Source: Rhizophlyctis rosea (taxonomy: Eukaryota > Chytridiomycota > Chytridiomycetes > Rhizophlyctidales > Rhizophlyctidaceae). From it: 64,000 bases of DNA. Made by a program: the position numbers and the translations under genes. The notes under the pieces were generated by a model that saw nothing but the letters and a program-made list of their open reading frames with translations, ran no database searches and was not told where the DNA came from. This document shows, one piece after another, positions 13,905 to 24,306 of the stretch (position 1 is the first letter of the stretch; each line of letters begins with the position of its first letter). The DNA is taken from contig JADGJC010000187.1 in NCBI GenBank assembly GCA_027596075.1, positions 16,576-80,575 of the forward strand. The letters run 5' to 3'.

Positions 13905-13991
13905 GGTAAGTCCCAATGGCTGAGTGGTTTCAGCGTCGCAATTGGCACCGGAAGGTGCCAGTTCGGCTCTGGCCCAGCCCCCTATTTTTTT
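13905..13991 (+). repeat. tRNA-derived SINE-like element, copy 2
   Basis: Shares the first 26 bases (GGTAAGTCCCAATGGCTGAG and on) and the last 18 (CCCAGCCCCCTATTTTTT) with copy 1. The A box is at 13917-13927 and the B-box core GTTCGGCTC at 13961-13969. The T arm is perfectly paired here as GCCAG/CTGGC, different bases from copy 1 but still paired, which suggests the arm was kept by compensatory change. The central part is a tight hairpin, GGCACC-GGAA-GGTGCC, with a GNRA-type loop, replacing the longer middle of copy 1. Confidence 0.7.
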
Positions 13992-14025
13992 CGCTTTTGT
14001 TCTTCTTGATGGTGGGGCCATTTTT

Positions 14026-14104
14026 AGCATCTTTTCATTTTTGTATTTTGTAAGCGATGGACCTCAAAGCATCTTTCCATTTTTGTATTTTGTAAGCGAT
14101 GGAC
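14026..14104 (+). repeat. 42-bp tandem duplication
   Basis: Two head-to-tail copies starting at 14026 and 14068. The shared 37-nt core runs from AGCATCTTT to AAGCGATGGAC with one mismatch, and the period is 42. It lies directly after SINE-like copy 2 and contains T-rich tracts. Confidence 0.85.
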
Positions 14105-14687
14105 TTTTGTTTACTATTCCTCCACACCCGGTTGTAGCTTCGTTGTTGGGAGTCGTGAAAAGGGTGGTGAATGTGGTGCCGCTCCCTGCTGTAGTTACAC
14201 AGTTACTTCCTTTGTCGGTGACGCAAGATGTTGGTTCGGCTGGTGATCGGTTGGATGAGAGTGAGTCTCAGGACGATGATGAGGACGATTGGCACCATCG
14301 AAGCACTGGCGAAGGGTCTCAGTGTCTTCGCCCTGTCGTATTTGAGAAAGAACACCATCAGCGTGATTACGAGCATCTTGACGACGTATATATGGAAAGC
14401 AAGTTGAGACGGCGACAGGGGGCTTCTGGGAATGAGGAGAATTGATTGGAATGATCCATGTATATAACCATGTAATGCAATTAGTCAAAGACTTTGCGCC
14501 CCAACCCCTTTCAACGATCATCCATTTGCACCAGTAGTTGTTTTCATATGAACACATCAAGGACAGTCACATCCTTTGCTATGTGAGTTCACGAAGCGAT
14601 TGCCGGCTCTCACAGTTATATAAAACTCCATGAGCTCAAAGCCAACAACTCATCTTTGGTGCCTCAAGAACAGGGTGAAATACTCGA
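14105..14687. other. Upstream region of the small-protein gene, with a TATA box
   Basis: About 580 bp. An open frame on the plus strand runs from inside SINE copy 2 to 14445, with an acidic tail, but its start lies in the repeat, so I do not call it. A TATATAAA box at 14617-14624 sits 64 bp upstream of the ATG at 14688. Confidence 0.35.
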
Positions 14688-14963
14688 ATGCCAAACCCAG
14701 TACGAAAATTTTGGTCTAATTGTGGCACACACGCTCACCTACACTTCTCCCGCCCGCAACTCCTCGTCGAGGATGATAACCCAACCTTTGATGAACTCGC
14801 AAAGGCCGGACACCTTCCCGCCGGCACGGTCTTCTACAGCAGCTATGAAGAACTGAAAGCGGAGCAATCAATACCCGGATCGGACCGGTTGCAGGAACAT
14901 TGTTCTGCGGGGAGTACGACAGTGTTTTTTTTTGTGTGCCGTCCCAGTCGGTGGTTGATATGA
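14688..14963 (+). CDS. Unrecognised small protein, paralogue A
   Basis: An open frame from ATG 14688, 91 codons as read without introns. Residues about 27-65 (HFSRPQLLVEDD..., PTFDELAKAGHLPAGTVFYS, then SYEELKAEQSIPGSD) match a second locus at 17.8-18.1 kb closely: TF-x-x-L, LP-x-x-TVF-x-SS, and PGSD are shared. Conserved amino-acid spacing between two copies argues that this is real coding sequence. A TATA box lies upstream. After the PGSD block the frame runs into CRPSRWLI and stops; an intron may start near 14940 and join the acidic frame at about 14975-15298. I do not recognise the family and propose no function. The exact 3' structure is uncertain. Confidence 0.45.
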   Translation: MPNPVRKFWSNCGTHAHLHFSRPQLLVEDDNPTFDELAKAGHLPAGTVFYSSYEELKAEQSIPGSDRLQEHCSAGSTTVFFFVCRPSRWLI

Positions 14964-14974
14964 TGTAGGGTGCG

Positions 14975-15298
14975 GTGGAGTGGGTGGTGGGTGTAGCGGG
15001 CGTGAGCAGTGCGATGGGTATTGCGTCAGCGCAGACAGATGGAAAGCTGTCAAACACTCCCTTTCCTATCGATCATCGGGACGGCATGAACTCATCTGGT
15101 AAAGGTCGGTCCGGAGAGACGGGCGTAGGAATGCATGAAAACGGTGACGAGAGCAGTGATACTTTTGTTGGTGACTTTGGTGGCGTGGATCGTCCAAGAG
15201 TTACGGAGGACGACGGCCGGGCGCAAAGTGGGGAAGACAAAGCTGATGAGGCCAATAACTCGCTTGAAGGTGATGAAGCCATACGGAGACGGGAATAG
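14975..15298 (+). CDS. Possible downstream exon, Ser/Asp/Glu-rich
   Basis: An open frame of about 107 codons rich in Gly, Ser, Asp and Glu, without known motifs. It follows paralogue A closely on the same strand and could be its next exon, but no clear GT donor with good consensus joins them. The opposite strand is also open, which lowers confidence. Confidence 0.2.
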   Translation: MEWVVGVAGVSSAMGIASAQTDGKLSNTPFPIDHRDGMNSSGKGRSGETGVGMHENGDESSDTFVGDFGGVDRPRVTEDDGRAQSGEDKADEANNSLEGDEAIRRRE

Positions 15299-15299
15299 A

Positions 15300-17700
15300 C
15301 GTTTGGAGTTGCAACTTAGAAGAGGATATAGTTTTTATGTACATTTATGACAATGAACGAGTGTTCCACTCAACTGGCAAATATATCGATGTACATCTGC
15401 CAACCCTTTAGAGGAGAAAGGAACCACCAGCAGGAGGATTGGAAGAACCACCACCCACATCATGTCAAGAAAGAGAGATTGTATGGTTCTCCCGGTTTCA
15501 CGCTGTGGGCGAGGAAGGGGGCCGGGGGCGGCTAAGAGCCTCGGGGCATGAAGCGTAAGCGACAACCCCTCTTCATGTTTTGTGCATACATAATACATGC
15601 AAAAGCAGTCCGCACGATAATTGCAGTCAAGGTCTTCTAACTTTTCTAAACTCCCATCTTTCAACGAAGCAAGGGTTGTATGCATGAATGCAGATGGGAC
15701 AAATCTCGCCACCTCCTTCACAGCTCACCTCAATTATGCATGTTTGAAGGTCTGACACGCCGATATATATTATAAGCCGTTTTTAACCTTCCCGCTGGCT
15801 GGCGCCCAACCGGTGGTATGTTTTCCTTACTCACAACGATACTGACTTTTTGTCGCAGGGTGTATTTGGAAGAGGATCAAGGGTCTTGTGTATGATCGTG
15901 ACTTTGAAGAGAGGACTTGCCATTCTTCTCCGCTTTTCTCAAATCAACATTCTCAATCGCTGTGATCGGGACTTTCCTGGGCCACCCTGTCTTCCGTGAC
16001 TATGCAGAGCAGCATCTGGGACCACAACGGGTGTATGCTTTCTTTTCCCGAGAAAAATAATTGAACATTGTATACTTGTGATCCGATCCCGTCATGAAAC
16101 ATGATTTGATACGGGCACATCAGAACAGGTTTTGGCACGGTATGCTCTGCATTCAGCGGTAACCCCGCTTTCGGAAAACATCGCTGGGTGCCAAGTCACT
16201 GTGCACGCATATGTTGCCGTGACTAATGAGGCTGCTGTCAATTCCACTAGCGATATTTCTTAAAAAGACCTCAACCCAGAATGAGGATGCGTTTGGAACC
16301 CTGCACATCGCACATTCAAGTTGACATCCGAGATTGGCTCACGTAGATATCGACCGATGGACTCCTGCCGATACCAGTGGGACATGTTGAGTGGCAAAAA
16401 GGGACATGAGGTGCCTAATGAGGAGTGAATTAGAACTCGGAATGGTGCAATTTTCCCGTCGTAGTTTTCAGCTTTTTTATCCTCTTCATCTTGTTGCTGG
16501 TTTGGCAGACACCGCCAGAGATACATCACACAATAATGATTTCAGTGTCTTATTCTTCTTAATGTACTTCATGATCGTTATCACATTGTTGAGGCACGGG
16601 TAACGAAAGGGCGGAAACTTGCATGGTGCGGGGCTTTTGCGCAAGAGGACTCAATAGCAACTTATCGAGAAGTTGAAAGGGACGCGTATGGACATACTGT
16701 AATCTGAATGGAGACCTGACATGTTGAGGACGCTATGGACGTCAACCAAGATTGCCATGGTATGCCAGGAGCATCACCGACAGATATTGACTGCCGTGCA
16801 ACTCATCCACAGTTCGCTCGCCCAGGCTTCGTTTTGCGCATGTCACACAGAATATGCAACCGTAACTTGTCTTCAAGCCTAGCTTAGCGTGTATAACCAT
16901 AAGACCTCGACCGGGGAAGCCGTGCAATTCAGATGCATGATTTCAGTAGAACAAGTATGGCAAGTATGCGGTGTTCATTGCCGCCTGGGGAACTCCCACC
17001 TTCTTTTTATTCGCTAGTCTGTGCAGGGATATCCAAGTGATTTTGTCAGGCCGTTCCTTGTGATCTTGACATCAAGGGACCACAAAGAGGGATCACGCCA
17101 TATCAGAGTCACATGCTCGTCCGCTCTTTTCCAACACAACCTTCTGGGGAGAAAAAGGGAATATCCCATGCTATTTGCGGAATGGTAGCATTTTTGTCTG
17201 GGACAAATGATGACCAATCTATCGGGATGGACCTACAATTGGCGATGATGGTGAGTTGATTGAGGGCTGGCATCCAGATAAGTTTGGTAGCGGGATGGAG
17301 TGCTCGTAATTGTAAACATTGCTTCCCCATTCAGGCGGAAGACTTTAATCGATCCTTACACGCAGGGAGTCCCTCTAACAAATTGCCGAACTACTAACCC
17401 AGCACCACATGCAGCGGCCAAAGGGTTTGTGACCTGTGAGTGCATCAGGTTGATAGAGGTTTTCCACCTCCTCATCTGATATGCAGAAGTTGCAGAGGTC
17501 TGCCACGATTGCTGAGAGGGATTTCCAAGAGCTCAGAGCTTGCGTAACAGCACGTGCCTGGATTAGAATTCATGACTCAAAATCCATATGACATTCATAG
17601 TTGATCAACGATCGAATTGGTCAATCGCGGCCGCCATGTCAATCACTTCGGCGATCTGAAACATGGCGCGAAATGCGCAGCTCGTCGTGCTGAACAGCTT
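15300..17700. other. Intergenic stretch with no supportable gene
   Basis: About 2.4 kb. Short frames only; no motifs, tRNA or repeat recognised on either strand. Confidence 0.35.
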
Positions 17701-17734
17701 AGACGATCACCTTCCCACACGAATCTTCACGGTC

Positions 17735-17740
17735 TATAAA
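17735..17740 (+). promoter_or_regulatory. TATA box upstream of paralogue B
   Basis: TATAAA within GGTCTATAAAACC, about 67 bp before the ATG at 17807, with a C-rich tract between. The distance is similar to the TATA box and ATG of paralogue A (64 bp). Confidence 0.45.
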
Positions 17741-17806
17741 ACCACCTGAACCGAAACCCCCACCCTTTTCTTCCGTTCCCATCCACAAATCCCCCCACCC
17801 AAAAAA

Positions 17807-18132
17807 ATGACCTACACCTTCAACATCAAACTCATCGGCACCAAAGCACCCACTTCCCCAACCCGCAAACCCTCGACCCTTCCTCGCCCCTAACATTCAA
17901 CAACCTCATCAAAACCAAAAACCTTCCACGCAATACTGTCTTCTTCTCCAGCTGGGAAGCTGTACGCGCAGGGAAGCCAGTGCCGGGGTCAGACCCCATC
18001 GCAAAGTACTGCTCAGATGATGAACAAAAGATTGTGTTGCCGAACATGACAAGAGAGCGCGATGTAAGGTTTCGATTTGTTCCTTTGAGGATGCAGTCTT
18101 TGTTTGAGGACATCAATCATCCGAATCATTGA
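17807..18132 (+). pseudogene. Unrecognised small protein, paralogue B, probably frameshifted
   Basis: Homologous to paralogue A at 14.7 kb. The conserved block LTFNNLIKTKNLPRNTVFFS, then SWEAVRAGKPVPGSD, lies in the frame that ends at 18132. That frame has no ATG upstream. The only well-placed ATG (17807, AAAAAAATGACC) opens a different frame that hits TAA at 17891. Either a one-base shift has broken the gene or an upstream exon and intron are missed. The two copies align over 57 nt before the TF motif without any indel, so the lesion, if real, is further 5'. The downstream residues (KIVLPNMTRERDVRFRFVPL) are not seen in copy A. Confidence 0.4.
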
Positions 18133-20736
18133 CGTCTCCTTTCGTTGATGACACCTATAGCCGGAGGAATTGAAAAAGATTCTGTCGATGGTACAAATGT
18201 TCCTACCTTGATTCAAGCCCTTGCGGCTATCGCAGTCATCGTTATCAATTTCCTTCCGGCGGGGGCCGACGAGGCGAAGTGAGTCTTGATGGTTGGTGGG
18301 TAAGGCTGGTGCGGCAGAGTAGTAGTTGATTTGGGGGCTTTGGAATACTTCCATGTTCATTTGCATCAGTTGTAAATATAAGTAGGATATTTTCGAAAGC
18401 TATACCCCATTCTTTTATCAAAAGGAAGTCAATCTCATATGACCGGTTTACCTATGAAGACCACAAGGCAAAAGCTGTTACCTGATGTATGCTACGCAGG
18501 GTCTTGCTTATGAGATGCGCGAACGTTGGAAAGATGGAAGGACAAATTTTACGCTTCTCTATGTATTTCGTTGATATTTTGAAACAAATCCTGATCCGTG
18601 GATCATTTAGACAGCAGTGTCGCTTCTGGCCGACTTGATGCATGACCCACTCAAAAGCAACTTCAACATGCCAGTGGACGTCGCCAAGACAAAAATGCTG
18701 CACTATGTTTTGACATTCAAGGTAGGGACAGCATCAGCCTGTGGCACGACCTGCTCGCACTTCAGGGGCCACGGATCACTTAAAACCATTGTCCTTTTTT
18801 GACCTTTTTGGCTTGAATGCATTCATCATAGAAACATTCGGGGGTCAGATGATGAAGGAAATGATTGCACGAAAATGACGGCGCTCAAGAGATCCACGAG
18901 TAAAATGAAAAAAGAACTGAATGGCCATCAGAAGCAGATTGTCCACGCGACAAGTGGGATGTTCGAATGAGCAGGATCACCATTCCCTATCTGCAGTTCA
19001 TCATTTCGAATCTATGAATGAGATACGTGACAGGTTGGAAGAAGAGGGATGGAGAGACCAGAAGGAAACCACTCTACAGTCAGAGTCCCAGATCATTTCC
19101 CGGAGGTGAAGACAAGGGGCGATGATCAGACCTCCGTCCTCACCAACATCAGGCGTTATCATTACGGCAAAGCTCATTTCGAAAAATAACATGTGTTCAG
19201 TTCAACGATGCCAGTGGCTGACATGGCAGGTGATAGCGCTTCAAAAACATCAAAAACGGACAAAAAAGGGCATGACTCACACAAAATCGAATCCGTCATC
19301 TACTGGGAATGATCGCGAGGTGGGGCTGGGGACGGTTAGATGCTGTGGTAAACGCCATCCATGACGGTGATGATCATGCTGCGGTCTCGCTGCCCTTTGC
19401 GACGGCCCTTCAAGTGCGCACACGATTCAACATCTACACCGACTGGTCTTCTGTATTCTTGTTCTTGCATGTCCAATGATTGATCGTGTCCACTGTAGTT
19501 CTGTGTCCGTAAAGCGACATTGACTCGCTCACATGCAGGTCCTTTTCCTGTGTGGGATGTGTGTAACGTTTTTGCTCTCGAGTACAGTTCACTTTGAGTC
19601 CTCCTTCTGAGTTTCAAGTGAAAGCTTGCCACGAAGCGCAGAAGCATATCAGGAGATCGTCGTAGTGCATACGGCTTGTCAAGACGCCCAGCTTCCCTGT
19701 TGTCGGATTGTGAACGTACAGCATTCTGCTTCCTCCACATGATCACCTGCGTACGAGGGTACAGATGCCTGGATCAACAGGCATAACTTAACAACAAAAA
19801 GAAGAAAAACGTTGACAATCTGAAGTTATTCTGCGATTGCCTCTTCGAAACATCGCAGTGTTGCTGATAACCGATTGGCAACCCGAGGCTCCAGAGAAAG
19901 ATCATCGACCCGCCAATGGAAGGTTGTCGAAACTGTAGTTGCTATCACGTTTCTGCAATCAAGGCGGGAGGAATGTCAACGTGTGGCACGACATGGTAGC
20001 ACACTCGTTGCCCTTCATGGTTGGAAAGTCGTCAAGTCACTTTTGTGCTATAGTGCAGACATTATGGTTGATGATCCAAGAAGAAGGATCTGAATGGCAG
20101 TTGAACAAATGCGCATGAACTAAGCTAACTCAACAGAAAACAAAAAATCATCAGCACAGCGACACAGATGTTCAAGGACAACTGCAATATGCTGACGATG
20201 AACGATGTCCTTCTTTCCGCTAACAGTTCATCGTTCCCACCTTGGAGAGGAGATTCATGAAAGGACGGGGGAAGGAAAAAGGGACAACAAGAATTCCTCT
20301 CCAGTCGTAGAGGCAGGTCATTGACTTGCTTAACGCGACGAGCAATGACGAGGCCGTCGACATTTTCATGACTTGAACATCATGTGGAAAGACAGGCCGA
20401 GACTAAGACGTGCTCTGTCAAAGAGAGCTTTAAAACATCATGGCAGATCATACCCGCTTTCCATGTCAAAAGCGCGAACGGAAAAAACCGTTGCCAATGC
20501 TTCATTACCTGCAATAAGGTCTTGGTCGTGACAATATAATAGTCTTTCAATTTTCGTCGAGTTCACGAGAAATCAAGCATGATACCCAGCCATCCTTAAT
20601 GATCACCCATACACTGAAGAAACAAAGAAGCAAACACGTTTGCCACCAGGGTATCTATTGCCTTTCAACTGCTTACATTCCACCAAGCCAGCGACTACAT
20701 CATCAAATCCGACCAATTCCCAGCGCTACCACCCAA
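18133..20736. other. Intergenic stretch, possibly decayed exons
   Basis: About 2.6 kb. A stretch at 18612-18720 reads like an exon (ends TTCAAG|GTAGGG), and some other frames have reasonable composition, but nothing joins into a recognisable protein on either strand. No RNA gene seen. Confidence 0.3.
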
Positions 20737-21887
20737 TCACCCAAAATTCATCGCATCATCATCCCACCCGCCACCTCCCAACCCACTCCCAAACCCAAAA
20801 TCACTCCCAAACCCGAAGTCCAACCCACCACCCAACCCTAGATCCTCCTGCGGCTGCTGATCTGCGAGGGGAGGTTGTTGTCCATCCTGCGCCTGACCCT
20901 GCTGCTGCTGTTGTGGATCATTCGAAGCCACGCCAAGCTGTCCCGGTAGAAGTTGGCCCGCTGAGGACGCAAGTGCGTCCGTGGCCGCGCTTAGAGAGGC
21001 CGTGAGTGCCAAATCGGCTGGAGCAGGTGAGGAAAGCAAGTCGGTGCCATCACCCAATCCCGAGAACAGTCCCATCGTGGCATCATCTCCCTCGCCACCC
21101 AAAACATCCCTCGTTGTCCCATCACCCAAAATCCCACTCCCAGCTCCACCATTAACATCTCCACCCGCCCCCGTACCAGCATTCATCTCACTCTGCAACT
21201 CCATAACATCCAACGCCCCAACTCCGCCCTCACCCCCACCTGCATCTTCTTCCCCACCCGCCTCATCCACCTCATCCTCCAACGTATCCAAATGCCCCCA
21301 ATCGCTCCACTCCCCCGTTCTGGCCGCCTCCTCTTTCCGCTTCACGGCCTCCAGAAGCGCGGCGTTCCGGTACCGCGGGTCCATGACTTTGGCGTTTTGG
21401 GATTCGAGGGAGGCGAGGATGTGGGAGTAGCGGGTTAGAAGGGTTGTGTAGGATTGTTGAGCTTGTGCGATTGTTGTCAAGGAGGTGTTTAGGCTTTGGA
21501 TTTCCTGATGTGGATGGAAACATGAATTTCTGGGTAGTCCGGGGCCGATATGATTGCGACCGTGGGAAAAACATACCCGTAAGAGAGCAACCCGCTCATC
21601 ACCAAGCATATCGACCCTCAGCTGAACGATGCGCATCCTCAAAGTCTGAAGGGCGTGCAAAGCGGCTTCCTTCTTTTCAAGCGTTGAACTACGGTGGGTA
21701 GATCCGTTACCTAACGCAATGGGTGCGGTATAAGGTCATGTCGAAGTCGTAGTGAGGCGAAGTAAACAAACGTACTCAGACCTCCGCTTCCGACTCGATT
21801 TGCGTTGGTTACTGTTGATTGTATGTAGAGTGACAGTGCGTGCTGTACTTCTGTCAGCAGAGAGGCGATTGGTGCCGTCTTTGACAT
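20737..21887 (-). CDS. Hypothetical coiled-coil protein with Gly/Asp-rich tail
   Basis: Three exons on the minus strand: 21887-21776 (ATG 21887), 21710-21577 and 21504-20737, giving about 337 aa. Both introns have good consensus (GTACGT...TTAG and GTATGT...CATCAG); the second is 72 nt and in frame. Residues about 50-130 form a heptad-like, charged helical region (LEKKEAALHALQTLRMRIVQ, then LRVDMLGDERVALLR and EIQSLNTSL). The C-terminal half is low complexity: acidic, Gly-rich, Gln-rich (PQQQQQ), ending in repeated DFGFGS units and a WDDD motif. The layout (short helical N-terminus, long disordered acidic tail) would suit a transcription or complex subunit, but I do not recognise the family. 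Confidence 0.6.
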
Positions 21888-22438
21888 TTTGACAGGGGGG
21901 ATGGCGTTCTTGTTCCGATGGGATGTGGATTTTGGTGGGAAAGGGCGTGGTGGAAACCAGGTGGAAACATGGACTCTTTGGAGGGAGAAACCAGCCAGAT
22001 AGAGTGTATTCACACTCGACTGGGTTGCGTAGAACCATTAAATCAGCCGGCCCTTTGGCGAATGACTTTCCCCACATTCTCCTGACATTCTCCTCTGCAT
22101 ATTTTGTTGCACAACATCTTACATGCAAAGTAAAATCCATTGACTTTGTCGTCTCAAACCATACTGCATATCTCTATCACTCAAACTTCAAGCAGCTACA
22201 CGTATGTCTCATGAGATAACAGCCATCTGCCATTGGACAGTTCAAAATCGAGGAGCACGCTTGCAGCACCCACAACGCTAACACGAGCACCTTCACGCTC
22301 CAGCTGAGTTGCCAGTCACTGCACCCACAGGCATGCCGCTCCTCCTCCGCAAGGCCTCTTTGGGTAGAGGAAGCACGGCGGACACAGTTTGGAAGCGGGC
22401 TGTCATATTATTCAACAACCCTAAGATTTACTCCTTGT

Positions 22439-23204
22439 ATGGACACTTGCCATCAACGCAACCATTTCAAACTGCGCCAACAGAACCCCATATCACTACC
22501 ATCGAGCAGCTCTCTAAACAAACAGCAATCACTGTTTGGTTTGTCGAGCGTGCAACTTGGAATGCTTACTGCCTCTCTTACCCGATCAAAAGCGCCCTAT
22601 GGGGCCTGGCAACCCAATGGCACTGAAATGTTCAAACATTACATATGTCTCAATGCACGAGTATGTGTTCAAACCCTGCCCGTCGACATGATCTCATTGT
22701 TGAATATCTTCATCTGCATCCTCCTTGACACTTCAGAAGTTCTCGCGGCAGATGGATCGGTTTGCTGCTGCGGAAGATATTATGAGACTGACTACAATGG
22801 GCATAATCACATTCCTGCACCAACTGGCCCATTTGGTGGTGAACGATTTGAATATCCCGCATCCCGATTCCACATCCCTATTATCAGGTCCCGGCCTAAT
22901 ACGCCCAACGCTGAAAGGCGAACTACTCAAAGAAGAGTCTTCGCCAGATGGCAACAACAATGACAGCGCCACTCCTCAGCAACCTGCATCTGCAAGAAAC
23001 TCAGCTTCCCTGAACGTCGCAAGATTTGTAGAAACTCACCTACTTGCTGGTATTCTAACATCATTGCACATGGACAATACCATGCAGCTCGTTGTCGTCA
23101 AAGAGTCACTATACTCTGTCCTCAGTAGCCAGATCATGGAGGCTTTGATATCAACGGGGCAGTTGTTTGGAGTTCCTCGCCTTCCCCAGTTCTCATTACA
23201 CTGA
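22439..23204 (+). CDS. Unrecognised protein, two exons, 5' end unresolved
   Basis: Two in-frame exons, about 22439-22660 and 22737-23204, with a GTATGT donor and a CTTCAG acceptor. The joined product reads ...HYICLNARKFSRQMDRFAAAEDIM and continues with a helical, hydrophobic region (GIITFLHQLAHLVVNDL) and a second one near the end (ETHLLAGILTSLHMD, then VKESLYSVLSSQIMEALIST). The amino-acid composition is protein-like, but I recognise no family. No ATG opens exon 1 in frame; another frame upstream (22309-22500) also looks coding (VILFNNPKIYSLYGHL), so a further exon or a frameshift is likely. The stop is at 23202-23204. Confidence 0.4.
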
Positions 23205-24306
23205 CACTTTTTCACAGACGGTTGGTTCACACCTTGTGACCTTTCACATGCCGGTTTGACCGAAACGCTGCCAGACGACTACATAGTAGAAGTGAGGTGC
23301 GCATGTGAATTGAAGGGTGATGGGGAAGAAGTTGTGGACCGTCCCCAGCAACTGGATATGTCAAAAGGTTGGATATTGGAGGATCGCCCGGTAGATATGT
23401 TACCACTGGATCGTTCCCAATCCCAATAATCGTAACATGTTGGGTTAAACCCGTGCCAATTTTGCTGCAGTTGTGAGCAGGAGTGTTATGATGAAACTGA
23501 TTTGTGGCCACCGGATAGTCAATGCCAAAAATGTTGTGAAAACATGCAGCATGTCCAAACAGGTAAGTGATGACATGTCACCGTCAGTCTCCTCCGCAGC
23601 AAATACCTTCAACGATATCAGCCCAGCACGTACTTTCATCCATTTGAGTCCTTGGATCATTATGATTCATGCCATCCTGACACCATTAAATACATGTCCA
23701 CATCGTTTTGTTGATGTCAGTCGTGATTTTAAGAACTGGCAGCAAGCTCGCTACAATGTAAGCGGTTGTGCCCTTAAAGTTCCAGGAATCCCTCTTTTTA
23801 TGTGAACATGCACGGTAAGATGATCAGATTGATGATCAGCCAATATTACTTGCAAGCACCGTCAACATGTCAACGAAGAAACGGGCGCCATCAGTGAATA
23901 TCACTGTGCAGCATAGAAATGTGCTCTCACGCTCACTATGTGTGCACGCTGCAATCATAGTAATCATGCCGAGTTTAGCGCAATATGTTGTGTCCATCCG
24001 GGTCAATCCCTCTTTATCCCAATAGATAAGTGATGGTCTGCGACACTGGGTTTTCTCATCTGCCAGTTCTAGATTCCAAACGGTCTGCACGTGTTCCCGC
24101 CGAGGACTCGCAGGCAACATAAGCTTCCATGCGTATCACGCAAAAATTCGCACAGTCTCAACCTCATCATGAGTTCAGATATGATGCAAGCAGTCAAAGT
24201 CGTCTCCGAAACTTAGCATGCAAATCCTGTGATGATGAAATTGTAAATCATTGACAACATAACAATTGTTTGCCATTTCGGAATGATGAACATCTCTCTG
24301 TGTGAA
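23205..24306. other. Intergenic stretch
   Basis: About 1.1 kb without a supportable gene. A plus-strand frame at 23473-23805 has no motifs. Confidence 0.35.

Noticed and set aside
13924..14445. Plus-strand open frame of 173 codons with acidic tail
   Set aside because: It starts inside the SINE-like element and runs through the 42-bp duplication; no motif or splice support.
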